From Terriglobia bacterium (GTDB taxonomy: Bacteria > Acidobacteriota > Terriglobia > JAIQFV01), in the NCBI GenBank assembly GCA_020072965.1, contig JAIQFY010000020.1:1-64000 (forward strand): DNA of 64,000 nucleotides, in the 5' to 3' direction. Below the pieces are notes generated by a model, which did not search any database, had not been told where the DNA came from, and saw only the letters and a list, made by a program, of their open reading frames with translations. Both the position numbers and the translations under genes were made by a program. The number at the start of each line of letters is the position of its first letter. Within the stretch, counting starts at the first letter, position 1. Shown piece after piece: positions 36,366-44,036 of the stretch.

Positions 36366-37022
36366 GTGCCGACAGTGACCATGCCTGAAGTGGAGATTGG
36401 TCCTCGACGAACCGGGGGCGGGGCTTCAGATTTTGGAGGTGGTGGGCGAGATGATTTTCGAGGGCGTGGGGGACCGCACGTACCGGTCAACAGCTATCGG
36501 CTCGGGGTGTGGTTTGGCCTTGGGGCCATTCTCATGCTGTTTGTCGCATTTACCAGCGCGTACATCTACCGCCAGGGTCTCTCATTTGATTGGCAGCCGC
36601 TCAGCCCGCTGCCGATCTTATGGTTTAACACCGGAGTCCTGGTGCTCAGCAGCCTTACTTTTGAATTGGGACGCCGCGCGCTCAGGCAGGATCTCACCGG
36701 CGCCTTCGGTCGCTGGTTGACGATGACAACAATCTTCGGGATCGCGTTTCTGACGGGCCAGTACTTGGCATGGAAACAACTGGCGGCGAGCGGGATTTTC
36801 CTGGGAACTAATCCGCACAGCTCTTTTTTCTACGTGCTGACAGGCACGCATGCGCTGCATTTGGTGGGGGGCGTCCTGGCCCTGGCCTACGTCCTGGTGG
36901 GTGCATGGCGACAGAAGTACACATCCCGGGAGTGTGCCGCAGTTGACGTCACGGCAGTGTACTGGCATTTCATGGATGGTCTTTGGATCTATCTCTTCCT
37001 GTTGCTCTTCCTGTGGAGGTAA
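36366..37022 (+). CDS. cytochrome c oxidase subunit III (first copy)
   Basis: A 218-residue membrane protein of the oxidase subunit III family. It has a Gly-rich N-terminus (GGGASDFGGGGRDDF), then five or six helices with WFNTGVLVLSS, FYVLTGTHALHLVGG and VYWHFMDGLWIYLFLLLFL, the segments that bind lipid in the family. GTG start after AAGGAG. It is followed 3 bp later by a second, different subunit III gene. Confidence 0.88.
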   Translation: MPTVTMPEVEIGPRRTGGGASDFGGGGRDDFRGRGGPHVPVNSYRLGVWFGLGAILMLFVAFTSAYIYRQGLSFDWQPLSPLPILWFNTGVLVLSSLTFELGRRALRQDLTGAFGRWLTMTTIFGIAFLTGQYLAWKQLAASGIFLGTNPHSSFFYVLTGTHALHLVGGVLALAYVLVGAWRQKYTSRECAAVDVTAVYWHFMDGLWIYLFLLLFLWR

Positions 37023-37025
37023 CGA

Positions 37026-37664
37026 ATGAGTGATGCTGAAGTGAGGGTGGAAGCGCTGGGCGCAGGCGACTGGGGAGGCGGCTCGCTTCCCTACGCAGTC
37101 GGATCGAAGAAATTCGGGATGTGGCTGTTCATCATTTCCGACGCCCTGACGTTTTCAGCGCTGTTGATTGCCTACGGTTACGTGCGTTTGGCGAACAAGA
37201 ATTGGCCGGAACCCTTTGAATTTTACCCAAGCCTGGTAACTGCCACCGTCATGACCCTGTGCCTCCTTTCGAGCAGTCTGACGATGGTCATGGCCGTGGC
37301 CGCCCGGAAGCGAGAGGATCGGCCTGCCACCATGAAATGGCTCTGGGCGACGATCGCAGGCGGGCTGGCTTTTCTTGTTCTGCACGCCAACGAGTGGCTG
37401 AAGCTCATCGGAGAAGGAATGCGCCCCTTTTCCAATCCCTGGGGGTCGCCGCTCTTCGGCGCCTCTTTTTTTACCCTGACCGGACTTCACATGTTTCACG
37501 TGGTCACGGGAGTATGTTTCCTCGGCGTCGTGGCCGTGGCCACCGGCCGGGGGAAGTTCACTTCCGAGGACGTTGAGATGAGTGGGCTGTACTGGCACTT
37601 CGTCGATCTGGTCTGGATGTTCATCTTTCCACTGGTCTATGTGCTGTCGATCCATCATGGATGA
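37026..37664 (+). CDS. cytochrome c oxidase subunit III (second copy)
   Basis: A 212-residue relative of the preceding protein but clearly diverged. It has KKFGMWLFIISDALTFSALL near the N-terminus (the usual bacterial CtaE start), then FFTLTGLHMFHVVTG and GLYWHFVDLVWMFIFPLVY. By sequence this is the more canonical subunit III. Both copies may be present in one oxidase, resembling the split arrangement of some haem-copper oxidases, or serve different enzymes. Confidence 0.88.
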   Translation: MSDAEVRVEALGAGDWGGGSLPYAVGSKKFGMWLFIISDALTFSALLIAYGYVRLANKNWPEPFEFYPSLVTATVMTLCLLSSSLTMVMAVAARKREDRPATMKWLWATIAGGLAFLVLHANEWLKLIGEGMRPFSNPWGSPLFGASFFTLTGLHMFHVVTGVCFLGVVAVATGRGKFTSEDVEMSGLYWHFVDLVWMFIFPLVYVLSIHHG

Positions 37665-37728
37665 GCATGGAACAACGTAGCGCGGCTGAGTCGAAGCCGT
37701 TGGATCCCAATCGAGGAGAATCGATTCT

Positions 37729-38049
37729 ATGAGCCACCCTGCAGGCGCGGAACATGCCGAACCCGCTTCAAAGCTTTTCATCTGGGTGTGGATTTGGCTA
37801 TTGCTGCTGACGGCAGTGGAAGTCGTCCTGGGATACGAACAATATCCGGTGAAGCTGATGTTGACGATGCTGATGTCGCTATCGGTGATCAAAGCGGCCT
37901 TGATCATGGCGTACTTTATGCATTTGCGGTTTGAGAAATTGAAATTGGTCTTGACCCTGGTCCCGGCGCTCGTCGTCATCCTTTGCCTGTTCTCAATCTT
38001 CTTCTTCCCCGACAGCCTGCGGCTCATGAATCTCGGTTGGGGGAGATAG
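37729..38049 (+). CDS. cytochrome c oxidase subunit IV (prokaryotic type)
   Basis: A 106-residue protein with three predicted helices. The segment SVIKAALIMAYFMHLRFEK is the signature of the small prokaryotic subunit IV family (CyoD/CtaF-like), which stabilises the CuB site during assembly. It lies 64 bp after the second subunit III gene. The final member of the oxidase gene set apart from the small protein that follows. Confidence 0.88.
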   Translation: MSHPAGAEHAEPASKLFIWVWIWLLLLTAVEVVLGYEQYPVKLMLTMLMSLSVIKAALIMAYFMHLRFEKLKLVLTLVPALVVILCLFSIFFFPDSLRLMNLGWGR

Positions 38050-38116
38050 ATCTACCGCCTTATCCGGCGTAGTGGTGAGTCAAGAAATCGGGGCCCGTTT
38101 CTTCATGGAGGTCAGA

Positions 38117-38494
38117 ATGAAGCATTTCAGATCGGCAAGGCGATCCCTCGTTGTGTTCATCGGGTTGTGGCTGCTGCTTTCAGCGGCGGTGCAGTATGGT
38201 CAGGGCTGCGCAATGTGTTACACCTCGATGGCAAACTCGACCCAGGCGAAGCGGGCAGAAAAAACGCTGAATGCCGCCATTTTGATCTTGCTGCTCCCGG
38301 CCGCGACAATGTTTGCCGGTATTTTTCTTGTGGCCTACAAGTATCGCAATGCCTTCAACTCTGAGGCCGGATCGGAGACGCTGTCTCTTTCCCTTGAGAG
38401 CTATCCGATGCTGGCACCCCCGAATAACCTCTTGCGGTCTGACCGAGAGACCTCCCTCAATGATGACACCACAGCGTGCAAGCGGGTCGCCTAG
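38117..38494 (+). CDS. small membrane protein with CAMCYTS motif, oxidase-associated
   Basis: About 125 residues. A signal or first helix (VVFIGLWLLLSAAVQYGQ) ends at GCAMCYTSMANSTQAKRAEK, followed by a second helix (LILLLPAATMFAGIFLVAYK) and a polar tail. The paired Cys (CxxC) just outside the first helix suggests metal or thiol chemistry. I do not know a named family, but its place at the end of the oxidase genes suggests an assembly role. GGAGG precedes the ATG at 38117, so the upstream GTG at 38072 is not used. Confidence 0.6.
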   Translation: MKHFRSARRSLVVFIGLWLLLSAAVQYGQGCAMCYTSMANSTQAKRAEKTLNAAILILLLPAATMFAGIFLVAYKYRNAFNSEAGSETLSLSLESYPMLAPPNNLLRSDRETSLNDDTTACKRVA

Positions 38495-38543
38495 AACAAA
38501 CGTTGGAATTGGAGTTACATGGGGTAATTGTTGAATTTTCGCG

Positions 38544-38580
38544 GTAGGGGCGTATAGTCCGCCACGGCGGACGCCCCTAC
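38544..38580. repeat. GTAGGGGC...GTCCGCC/GGCGGAC...GCCCCTAC hairpin
   Basis: Outer arms 38544-38551 and 38573-38580 and inner arms 38557-38563 and 38566-38572 pair perfectly with one small bulge. It is related to the element at 34294-34325 and could close the oxidase transcript. Confidence 0.6.
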
Positions 38581-38688
38581 GTTGATTCATGCGCGATTTT
38601 GTAACAATTTCAATGACGTTTGTCTTCGTTACGCGAGCCCGGATTCAGGGCCTTGTTTCCGGATTCCTTCCAGTGTCGTTCGATTCCC

Positions 38689-39624
38689 ATGACTGAAAAG
38701 CCCGTCGTCGAAGTGAACAAGCTGACCTGCCGTTATGGGAAGCGTGTGGCGCTGAGAGAGATCACCTTCACGGTCGAGCGCGGTGAAATCTTTGGATTGC
38801 TCGGACCGAATGGAAGCGGAAAGACCACCCTGTTCAGATTTCTTTCGACCCTCCTCCCGGTGGCTGAGCCCGGGATGGTCCGGCTTTTCGATCGGGACTT
38901 GGCCGGATCCGCGAAGGCTGTGCGTCACCTCCTCGGTGTGGTCTTCCAATCCAACAGTCTCGATTTGGAATTGACGGTCGCCGAAAATCTCCGTCACCAG
39001 GGGTTCTTGTACGGGCTTCACGGGGAAATGCTGCAAGGTCGAACTGCGGAGCTGCTGCGACAATTCGGAGTGAATGACCGAGGCGGGGAACTGGCGGGAA
39101 CGCTTTCAGGAGGTCTCCGTCGCCGTGTGGAGATTGCCAAGGCCCTTCTGCACCGGCCGCGCTTGTTGTTGCTCGACGAGCCGAGCGCAGGGCTTGATCC
39201 GTCGGCCCGCGCTGAGCTGTGGCGGTATTTGCTCCAGTTGCGGAACCAGGATCAAACAACGATCATTGTGACCACGCATATTCTCGAAGAGGCTGAATTC
39301 TGCAATCGACTGGGAATATTGGATGAAGGCGTTTTGGTGACTACAGGCTCCCCTGGGACGCTGAAAGCATCGATCCAGGGCGACGTGGTCACCGTATCCA
39401 GCCGCAATGCCGAACGATTGCGAGCTCTGATCGTCGAACAATTTGGCGGCGAACCACGAATCTTCGGAACCACCTTGCGCCTCGAACGCCCCAATGGGCA
39501 CGAGTTCATTCCACAACTTGTGAAGGCCTTTCCTGATCTCATTGAGTCGATTTCCCTGGGACATCCCACGTTGGAAGACGTTTTCATTTCCCGAACGGGT
39601 CATCATTTCCAGGAGGAGAAATGA
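38689..39624 (+). CDS. ABC transporter ATP-binding protein (ABC-2 exporter type)
   Basis: About 311 residues. It has Walker A GPNGSGKTT near residue 40, signature LSGGLRRRVEIAKALL near 138, Walker B LLLLDEPSAGLDP near 160 and a switch His in TTHILEEAE. The C-terminal 90 residues (substrate-linked extension ending TLEDVFISRTGHHF) are typical of ATPases that work with ABC-2 permeases for drugs, lipids or polysaccharides. The start MTEKPVVEVN is preferred to an upstream in-frame GTG-type start at 38620. No permease gene follows (see next entry). Confidence 0.88.
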   Translation: MTEKPVVEVNKLTCRYGKRVALREITFTVERGEIFGLLGPNGSGKTTLFRFLSTLLPVAEPGMVRLFDRDLAGSAKAVRHLLGVVFQSNSLDLELTVAENLRHQGFLYGLHGEMLQGRTAELLRQFGVNDRGGELAGTLSGGLRRRVEIAKALLHRPRLLLLDEPSAGLDPSARAELWRYLLQLRNQDQTTIIVTTHILEEAEFCNRLGILDEGVLVTTGSPGTLKASIQGDVVTVSSRNAERLRALIVEQFGGEPRIFGTTLRLERPNGHEFIPQLVKAFPDLIESISLGHPTLEDVFISRTGHHFQEEK

Positions 39625-39758
39625 ATAGGTTATTGGTGCTTATACCGCCGAGACGCAGAGTGTTTATGGCGGGGGCACCCCGCCTGCTACCCATAATCAT
39701 GAAACTATGTTGTAGGCCCTCCCGCAGGTGCGGGATCACCGGGGCCTCTCGAGTGTGA
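39621..39758 (+). pseudogene. apparent permease start cut off by repeat DNA
   Basis: AGGAGG followed by ATG at 39621 overlaps the ATPase stop (ATGA), the usual coupling between ABC-2 ATPase and permease. The frame opens MNRLLVLIPP, then runs straight into dispersed repeats (ccgagacgcagag, then palindromes ending gtgagcaacagcccgt) and stops after 45 codons. No membrane protein follows. I read it as the remains of a lost permease gene. Confidence 0.5.
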
Positions 39759-39822
39759 GCAACAGCCCGTCCCGATTTGACCCCTTCAATCCAATTTGGA
39801 TATCTACTATCCCCGTTTTCGA

Positions 39823-39850
39823 TTGCACTTGGAAAGCTTCCAGGTATAAT
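39823..39850 (+). promoter_or_regulatory. sigma-70 promoter upstream of the DUF6599-like gene
   Basis: TTGCAC (39823-39828), 16-bp spacer, TATAAT (39845-39850). The leader to the ATG at 40156 would be about 300 nt with no clear gene in it. It probably drives the Fe-S redox module downstream. Confidence 0.55.
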
Positions 39851-40155
39851 CTCTTGGAGTGGGGCTTTATTTGGAACCGTTTTGCCACGAACTCTGACGG
39901 TTCTTGTGACTTTCCCGGGAAACAACATTCTTGCTTGCCACCGTATTTCAAGGTTCTTCCCGGGGCGTCAATCTGCTTTGACGACGACCACGTCGAGAAG
40001 CATGCCATTTGAAAGAGGAGGCTGCTCCAAGAGCCGCGTTTGCGGAAAGTGCCAATCTGCCTGCCCCTGGGAACTCCATTCGTCCAACGATTTGCCGCTC
40101 GAAGGGAGTTGTTTGCCTGCCTTCTTCAGAGCCCTGAACGGAGCAAATCAGAACC

Positions 40156-41106
40156 ATGCGGAAAATGCTTTTATACCTGTCGGTGACTTTTCTGATGGCG
40201 ATACCACTTTTGGGCCAGGAGAAGTCCGGCGGGAGACTGGGCCCTTCACCGGCGCCGATTCCTCCCAGTATCAAGGACAAACTCGCGAGTCTGTTGCCGG
40301 AGCCGGCAGAGCTCGGTGCAGAGCGGTCAGGCCGATATAAGTTCTACTCGTCGGATCTTTATGAATACATCGACGGGGCGGCAGATGGATTTCACTCCTA
40401 TGATTTGGTCGCCTTGATCCACCAGGAGTACAAGACGCAGGACGCGGAAATCACCCTGGATATCTACCACATGGGGAAACCGCTGAATGCCTTTGGGATC
40501 TATGCCTCGGAGCGGTCGCCGCATTATCACTTTCTCCCCATCGGCGCCGAAGGGTATAGCGACGATTATGTTCTGAACTTTTTCCAGGCCGAGTTTTACG
40601 TGAAGGTTTCCGCCTTCAGCGAGAAGGGAGTGACGAAGCCGGTGATGGAGCGCTTCGCGCAAAAGGTTTCGCAGAGGATCGGATCAGGAAGGGTGATGCC
40701 AGAGATCCTTGCTCTCTTTCCCACAGAGAACCTTGTTGATCACTCTCAAAAGTTCTTGAACAAATCCCCGCTGGGGCACGACTTCCTGGGACCCGCGATC
40801 ATGGCTTCCTACTCCTTCGGAGGACAGGAGGCTGCACTTCTGATCTCCAGGGCGCCGGACTTAGCGAGTGCAACGCAAACAGTCGAGCGCCTCCAGAAAC
40901 ACTTCAGCAGAACCGGGACCTTGAGCCGCCAACCAGACCTCGGTGCAGGCAGCTTTCGTGGGTCAAATCCGTATGAGGGAGACATCCTATTCCTTTCGCG
41001 GGGGCGGTACACCATCCTCTGCTTGAAACCTCCGTCCCAACCGAAAGCATTTCTCAACGCGGTCGTGGACCATATTGAGAAGGCGGGAGCTGATTTGACG
41101 TTTTAA
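40156..41106 (+). CDS. DUF6599-like secreted protein
   Basis: A 316-residue protein with a signal peptide (cleavage near LLG-QE, residues 20-21). The segment FYSSDLYEYIDGAADGFHSY, then DITLDIYHMG-like text and FGIYASERS, resembles the DUF6599 family, of unknown function and common in Acidobacteria and some deltaproteobacteria. The family name is recalled, not searched. It is 11 bp before the DUF362 gene, so the two are very likely cotranscribed and act in the same periplasmic process. Confidence 0.65.
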   Translation: MRKMLLYLSVTFLMAIPLLGQEKSGGRLGPSPAPIPPSIKDKLASLLPEPAELGAERSGRYKFYSSDLYEYIDGAADGFHSYDLVALIHQEYKTQDAEITLDIYHMGKPLNAFGIYASERSPHYHFLPIGAEGYSDDYVLNFFQAEFYVKVSAFSEKGVTKPVMERFAQKVSQRIGSGRVMPEILALFPTENLVDHSQKFLNKSPLGHDFLGPAIMASYSFGGQEAALLISRAPDLASATQTVERLQKHFSRTGTLSRQPDLGAGSFRGSNPYEGDILFLSRGRYTILCLKPPSQPKAFLNAVVDHIEKAGADLTF

Positions 41107-41117
41107 GGGGTTCTCTT

Positions 41118-42062
41118 ATGGCAGATTATGATCGGCGAGATTTTCTGAAAGCGGGCGTCATCGCAAGTGCAGGACTGCGATTCGGTTGGCTCGACTCTGA
41201 AATCCTGCGCGCGGCGACCCCGCAGCCCGTGCCATCTCTTAGCATTGCGCATTTCAAGAGTTCACCCATTGCACCGGACGCGATTGCTGATGAGGCGAGA
41301 CAGCTGACTCGAAAAGTCGTCGAAGGCCTCGGAGGGATGGGGCGGTTTGTTTCCCGGGGAAACGTTGTCTGGATCAAGCCCAATATCGGGTGGGATCGTC
41401 GACCCGAGCAAGCCGCGACCACGAATCCGGATGTCGTCGCTACTCTCGTGCAAATGTGCTTTCAGGCCGGAGCCGGCAAGGTATTGGTCAGCGACAACCC
41501 TTGCAATTCAGCCCAACGAACTTTTCCTCGAAGTGGAATTCAACAGGCCGCTGAGAGAGCGGGTGCACAGGTTTTCTTCATGGACGAACGAAAGTTCCGG
41601 AAGATGGCGATCCATGGAAAGGTCCTCCGGGAGTGGGAGATCTATCAGGATGTTGTTCAGGCAGACCGTCTGATCAACGTCGCCATCGTTAAACACCACA
41701 ACCTTTCCAAAGCCACCTTGGGCATGAAGAACCTGATGGGAGTGACGGGGGGCGCCCGGAACCGGATGCATCAGGACATCGATAACGCCCTGGTGGACCT
41801 GGCTGCTTTTCTGAAACCGCAGCTGGTGGTGCTCGATGCGATCCGTTTGTTAACCGCCAACGGTCCGGTCGGTGGGAACCTTGCCGACGTGAAGCGAAAG
41901 GACACCCTGGTGGCCGGCGTGGATCAGGTGGCCGTGGATGCCTTCGGCGCCACTTTGCTTGGCTACAAGCCCGAAAGCATCGGACACATCGTGCAGGGAA
42001 ATACCCGGGGGCTGGGCACGATCAATTTCAATGCGCTTTCCCCGAGAGTGATTGAATTGTGA
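41118..42062 (+). CDS. DUF362 family protein with Tat signal
   Basis: A 314-residue protein beginning DRRDFLKAGVIASAG, a twin-arginine export signal. VVWIKPNIGWDRRPEQAATT, then NVAIVKHHNLSKATLGMKNLMG, are the conserved blocks of DUF362, whose members are often fused to or encoded with [4Fe-4S] ferredoxins. Here the Cys-rich part is absent, so it probably depends on the neighbouring Fe-S proteins. GVDQVAVDAFGATLLGY is near the C-terminus. The biochemical function of the family is unsettled. Confidence 0.85.
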   Translation: MADYDRRDFLKAGVIASAGLRFGWLDSEILRAATPQPVPSLSIAHFKSSPIAPDAIADEARQLTRKVVEGLGGMGRFVSRGNVVWIKPNIGWDRRPEQAATTNPDVVATLVQMCFQAGAGKVLVSDNPCNSAQRTFPRSGIQQAAERAGAQVFFMDERKFRKMAIHGKVLREWEIYQDVVQADRLINVAIVKHHNLSKATLGMKNLMGVTGGARNRMHQDIDNALVDLAAFLKPQLVVLDAIRLLTANGPVGGNLADVKRKDTLVAGVDQVAVDAFGATLLGYKPESIGHIVQGNTRGLGTINFNALSPRVIEL

Positions 42063-42084
42063 GACCCCTCCGGGAAGGATAAAA

Positions 42085-42205
42085 CAGCGGAATTCGGATT
42101 GCGGATTTTGGATTGTAAGGTTGAAACAGGGATAAACAGGACGAACAGGGTTTTGTTGGAGTTTAAGTCATCCTGTTCATACTTGTTCCTTGTTCTTGAA
42201 TTCAA
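42085..42205. repeat. dispersed repeat: attgcggattttgg plus acaggg...cctgt stem
   Basis: Tandem variants of gGATTGCGGATTTTGGATTG are followed by cagggataaacaggacgaac and, about 50 nt on, the imperfect complement catcctgttcatacttgttc. A closely similar unit lies at 43888-44015, so copies flank the NapH/NapG-like gene pair. No gene in it. Confidence 0.6.
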
Positions 42206-42210
42206 GCATC

Positions 42211-43188
42211 ATGGCAAAACGAGAAAAAGCTTCATGGGTCGTCTGGCTGCGCAGGCTTGTGCAGACCGCCTTCCTTCTGCTCTTCTTCTATCTTTTCCTT
42301 GAGACCGCCTACCATCCCATCAATAAAGCCGGAGAACACGTCACCCTCTTCTTCAACCTGGATCCGCTCGTTGCCCTCACTTCGTGGCTCGCTTCGCACA
42401 CCCTCGTTCGGGCGATGCTGCTTTCACTGGTTACCCTGGGCGTGACCCTGCTCGCCGGTCGTTGGTTTTGCGGATGGATCTGTCCGTTGGGATCATTGCA
42501 CCATTTCATTACGAGCCTCCGGGGCGGGAGCGCCAGGCAGAAAATTGAAGTCGGCGGTTACCATCCATGGCAAAAAGCCAAGTATTACATCTTGGCGGCA
42601 TTCCTTGTGGTCTCAGTGCTCGGAGCGAATGTGGTGGGCTGGCTGGACCCGCTCTCCTTCTTTGTCCGTTCCCTTTCCACCGCCGTTTACCCCGCGATCA
42701 ACTCGGCTATCGTCTCAATGTTTACCTGGGTCTACAACGTGAATCCGGGCATCGGACCCGTTCGGCTGACGGCGGTGACAGAGCCTGTCTATGACGTCTT
42801 GCGGAAACATTTTCTGGCGCCTCATCAGCCGTATTACTGGGGCGGCATGCTGATTGGAGTTCTCTTTGTAGCCGTGGTGGCGCTCAATTTCTACCGGGCC
42901 CGGTTCTGGTGCCGGTATGTCTGTCCGCTAGGTGCCTTGCTGGGGGTCGTGGCAAAGAATCCTTTGGTCCGATTGAGGAGGGACGAGGAGAAGTGCAACG
43001 ACTGCGGGCTGTGCCTGGTTAATTGCCAGGGTGGTGAGACCCTGGGCGCTCACGCGGAATGGAAACCCTCCGAATGTTTTTATTGTTGGAACTGCAAGTC
43101 CGATTGCCCATCCCATGCGATCTCTTTCGCGTGGCAGCCGGGGCGGGAGCAAAAGCATGATGAAACCCTTGTTTCAGTGGATCACTAA
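42211..43188 (+). CDS. NapH-like membrane ferredoxin (polyferredoxin)
   Basis: A 325-residue inner-membrane iron-sulfur protein with about five helices. The paired membrane-edge motifs WFCGWICPLGSL and FWCRYVCPLGALLG are typical of the NapH/MauN/RdxA group. At the C-terminus are two [4Fe-4S] motifs, CNDCGLCLVNCQ and CFYCWNCKSDCP, the first ending in Gln instead of Pro. Such proteins pass electrons from the quinone pool to periplasmic Fe-S enzymes. The ATG at 42211 (MAKREK) is the sensible start. The last 32 bp overlap the NapG-like gene. Confidence 0.87.
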   Translation: MAKREKASWVVWLRRLVQTAFLLLFFYLFLETAYHPINKAGEHVTLFFNLDPLVALTSWLASHTLVRAMLLSLVTLGVTLLAGRWFCGWICPLGSLHHFITSLRGGSARQKIEVGGYHPWQKAKYYILAAFLVVSVLGANVVGWLDPLSFFVRSLSTAVYPAINSAIVSMFTWVYNVNPGIGPVRLTAVTEPVYDVLRKHFLAPHQPYYWGGMLIGVLFVAVVALNFYRARFWCRYVCPLGALLGVVAKNPLVRLRRDEEKCNDCGLCLVNCQGGETLGAHAEWKPSECFYCWNCKSDCPSHAISFAWQPGREQKHDETLVSVDH

Positions 43189-43885
43189 CTTCGTAAGACC
43201 TCGCAAAGAGTCTCAACTGGACTTGAACCGCCGTTGGGTTTTGGCGGCGGGCCTTTCCGGATTGGGCAGTGGGCTGCTCTTCACAATTCATCCACAGCTT
43301 TCGAAGAGGTCCTTTAACCCGGCGTTGATTCGTCCCCCAGGAGCGATTGGGGAAGCAGAGTTCCTGGCGAAGTGCATCCGTTGCGGCGAATGTATGAAGG
43401 TTTGTCCCACGAATGCCATTCAGCCAGCCGCTTTGGAAGCGGGATTAGAGGGGGCATGGTCCCCCGTCCTGAACATGACCATCGGCTATTGTGAATACGA
43501 GTGTAATCTGTGCGCACAGGTCTGTCCCAGCCGGGCAATTCGCTCGATTGATGTCCCCGAAAAACAGAAGGTCAAGATCGGCCTGGCCTACATCGACAAG
43601 AACCGCTGCTTGCCTTATGCCTACTCGCGAACTTGCATTGTGTGCGAGGAGCATTGTCCGACCTCGAAGAAGGCGATCTGGTTTGAGGAAGTTGAAGTTC
43701 GCAACATTCAGGGAGAGAAAATAGTCGTAAAACAACCCCGCGTGGACCCCGACCTTTGCATCGGGTGCGGCATCTGTGAGTACAAGTGTCCGGTGAAAGG
43801 GCAGGCAGCGGTTCGTGTGGCCAGCGTCGGCGAAACTCGAAATCCCGAAAACCAGATCTTGCTTTCAGATGGATACGGAGGGTAG
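43157..43885 (+). CDS. NapG-like ferredoxin with four [4Fe-4S] motifs
   Basis: A 242-residue protein. LNRRWVLAAGLSGLGSGLLF looks like a twin-arginine-type signal or anchor. Four cluster motifs follow: CIRCGECMKVCP, CEYECNLCAQVCP, CIVCEEHCP (with an extra CLPYAYSR upstream) and CIGCGICEYKCP. This is the NapG arrangement, an extracytoplasmic electron carrier that partners with a NapH-like membrane protein, and the two genes overlap. GGGAG lies before the ATG at 43157. The open frame further upstream belongs to the neighbour's sequence. Confidence 0.87.
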   Translation: MMKPLFQWITNFVRPRKESQLDLNRRWVLAAGLSGLGSGLLFTIHPQLSKRSFNPALIRPPGAIGEAEFLAKCIRCGECMKVCPTNAIQPAALEAGLEGAWSPVLNMTIGYCEYECNLCAQVCPSRAIRSIDVPEKQKVKIGLAYIDKNRCLPYAYSRTCIVCEEHCPTSKKAIWFEEVEVRNIQGEKIVVKQPRVDPDLCIGCGICEYKCPVKGQAAVRVASVGETRNPENQILLSDGYGG

Positions 43886-43887
43886 GA

Positions 43888-44015
43888 ATTGCGAAATGCG
43901 GATTTGGGATTGCGGATAGAGACAGGGATTGAGAGGATGGACAGGGTTTCCCGGGTTTTTCCTATATCGTGTCCATCCTGTCTATCTTGTTTCACTCTTT
44001 TGAAAAGCACTTCCT
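43888..44015. repeat. second copy of the attgcggattt / cagggattgagagg repeat
   Basis: Contains gcgaaatgcggatttgggat, then gagacagggattgagaggat, a short spacer and the complementary gtgtccatcctgtc. GGATGGAC and GTCCATCC form the stem. Same family as 42085-42205. Confidence 0.6.
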
Positions 44016-44036
44016 CAATCATAGGAGGCCACGGCC

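Noticed and set aside
39777-40340. 187-codon open frame ahead of the DUF6599-like gene
   Set aside because: Overlaps the start of the clearly supported 40156-41106 gene in another frame and has no family features. The promoter at 39823 also lies inside it.
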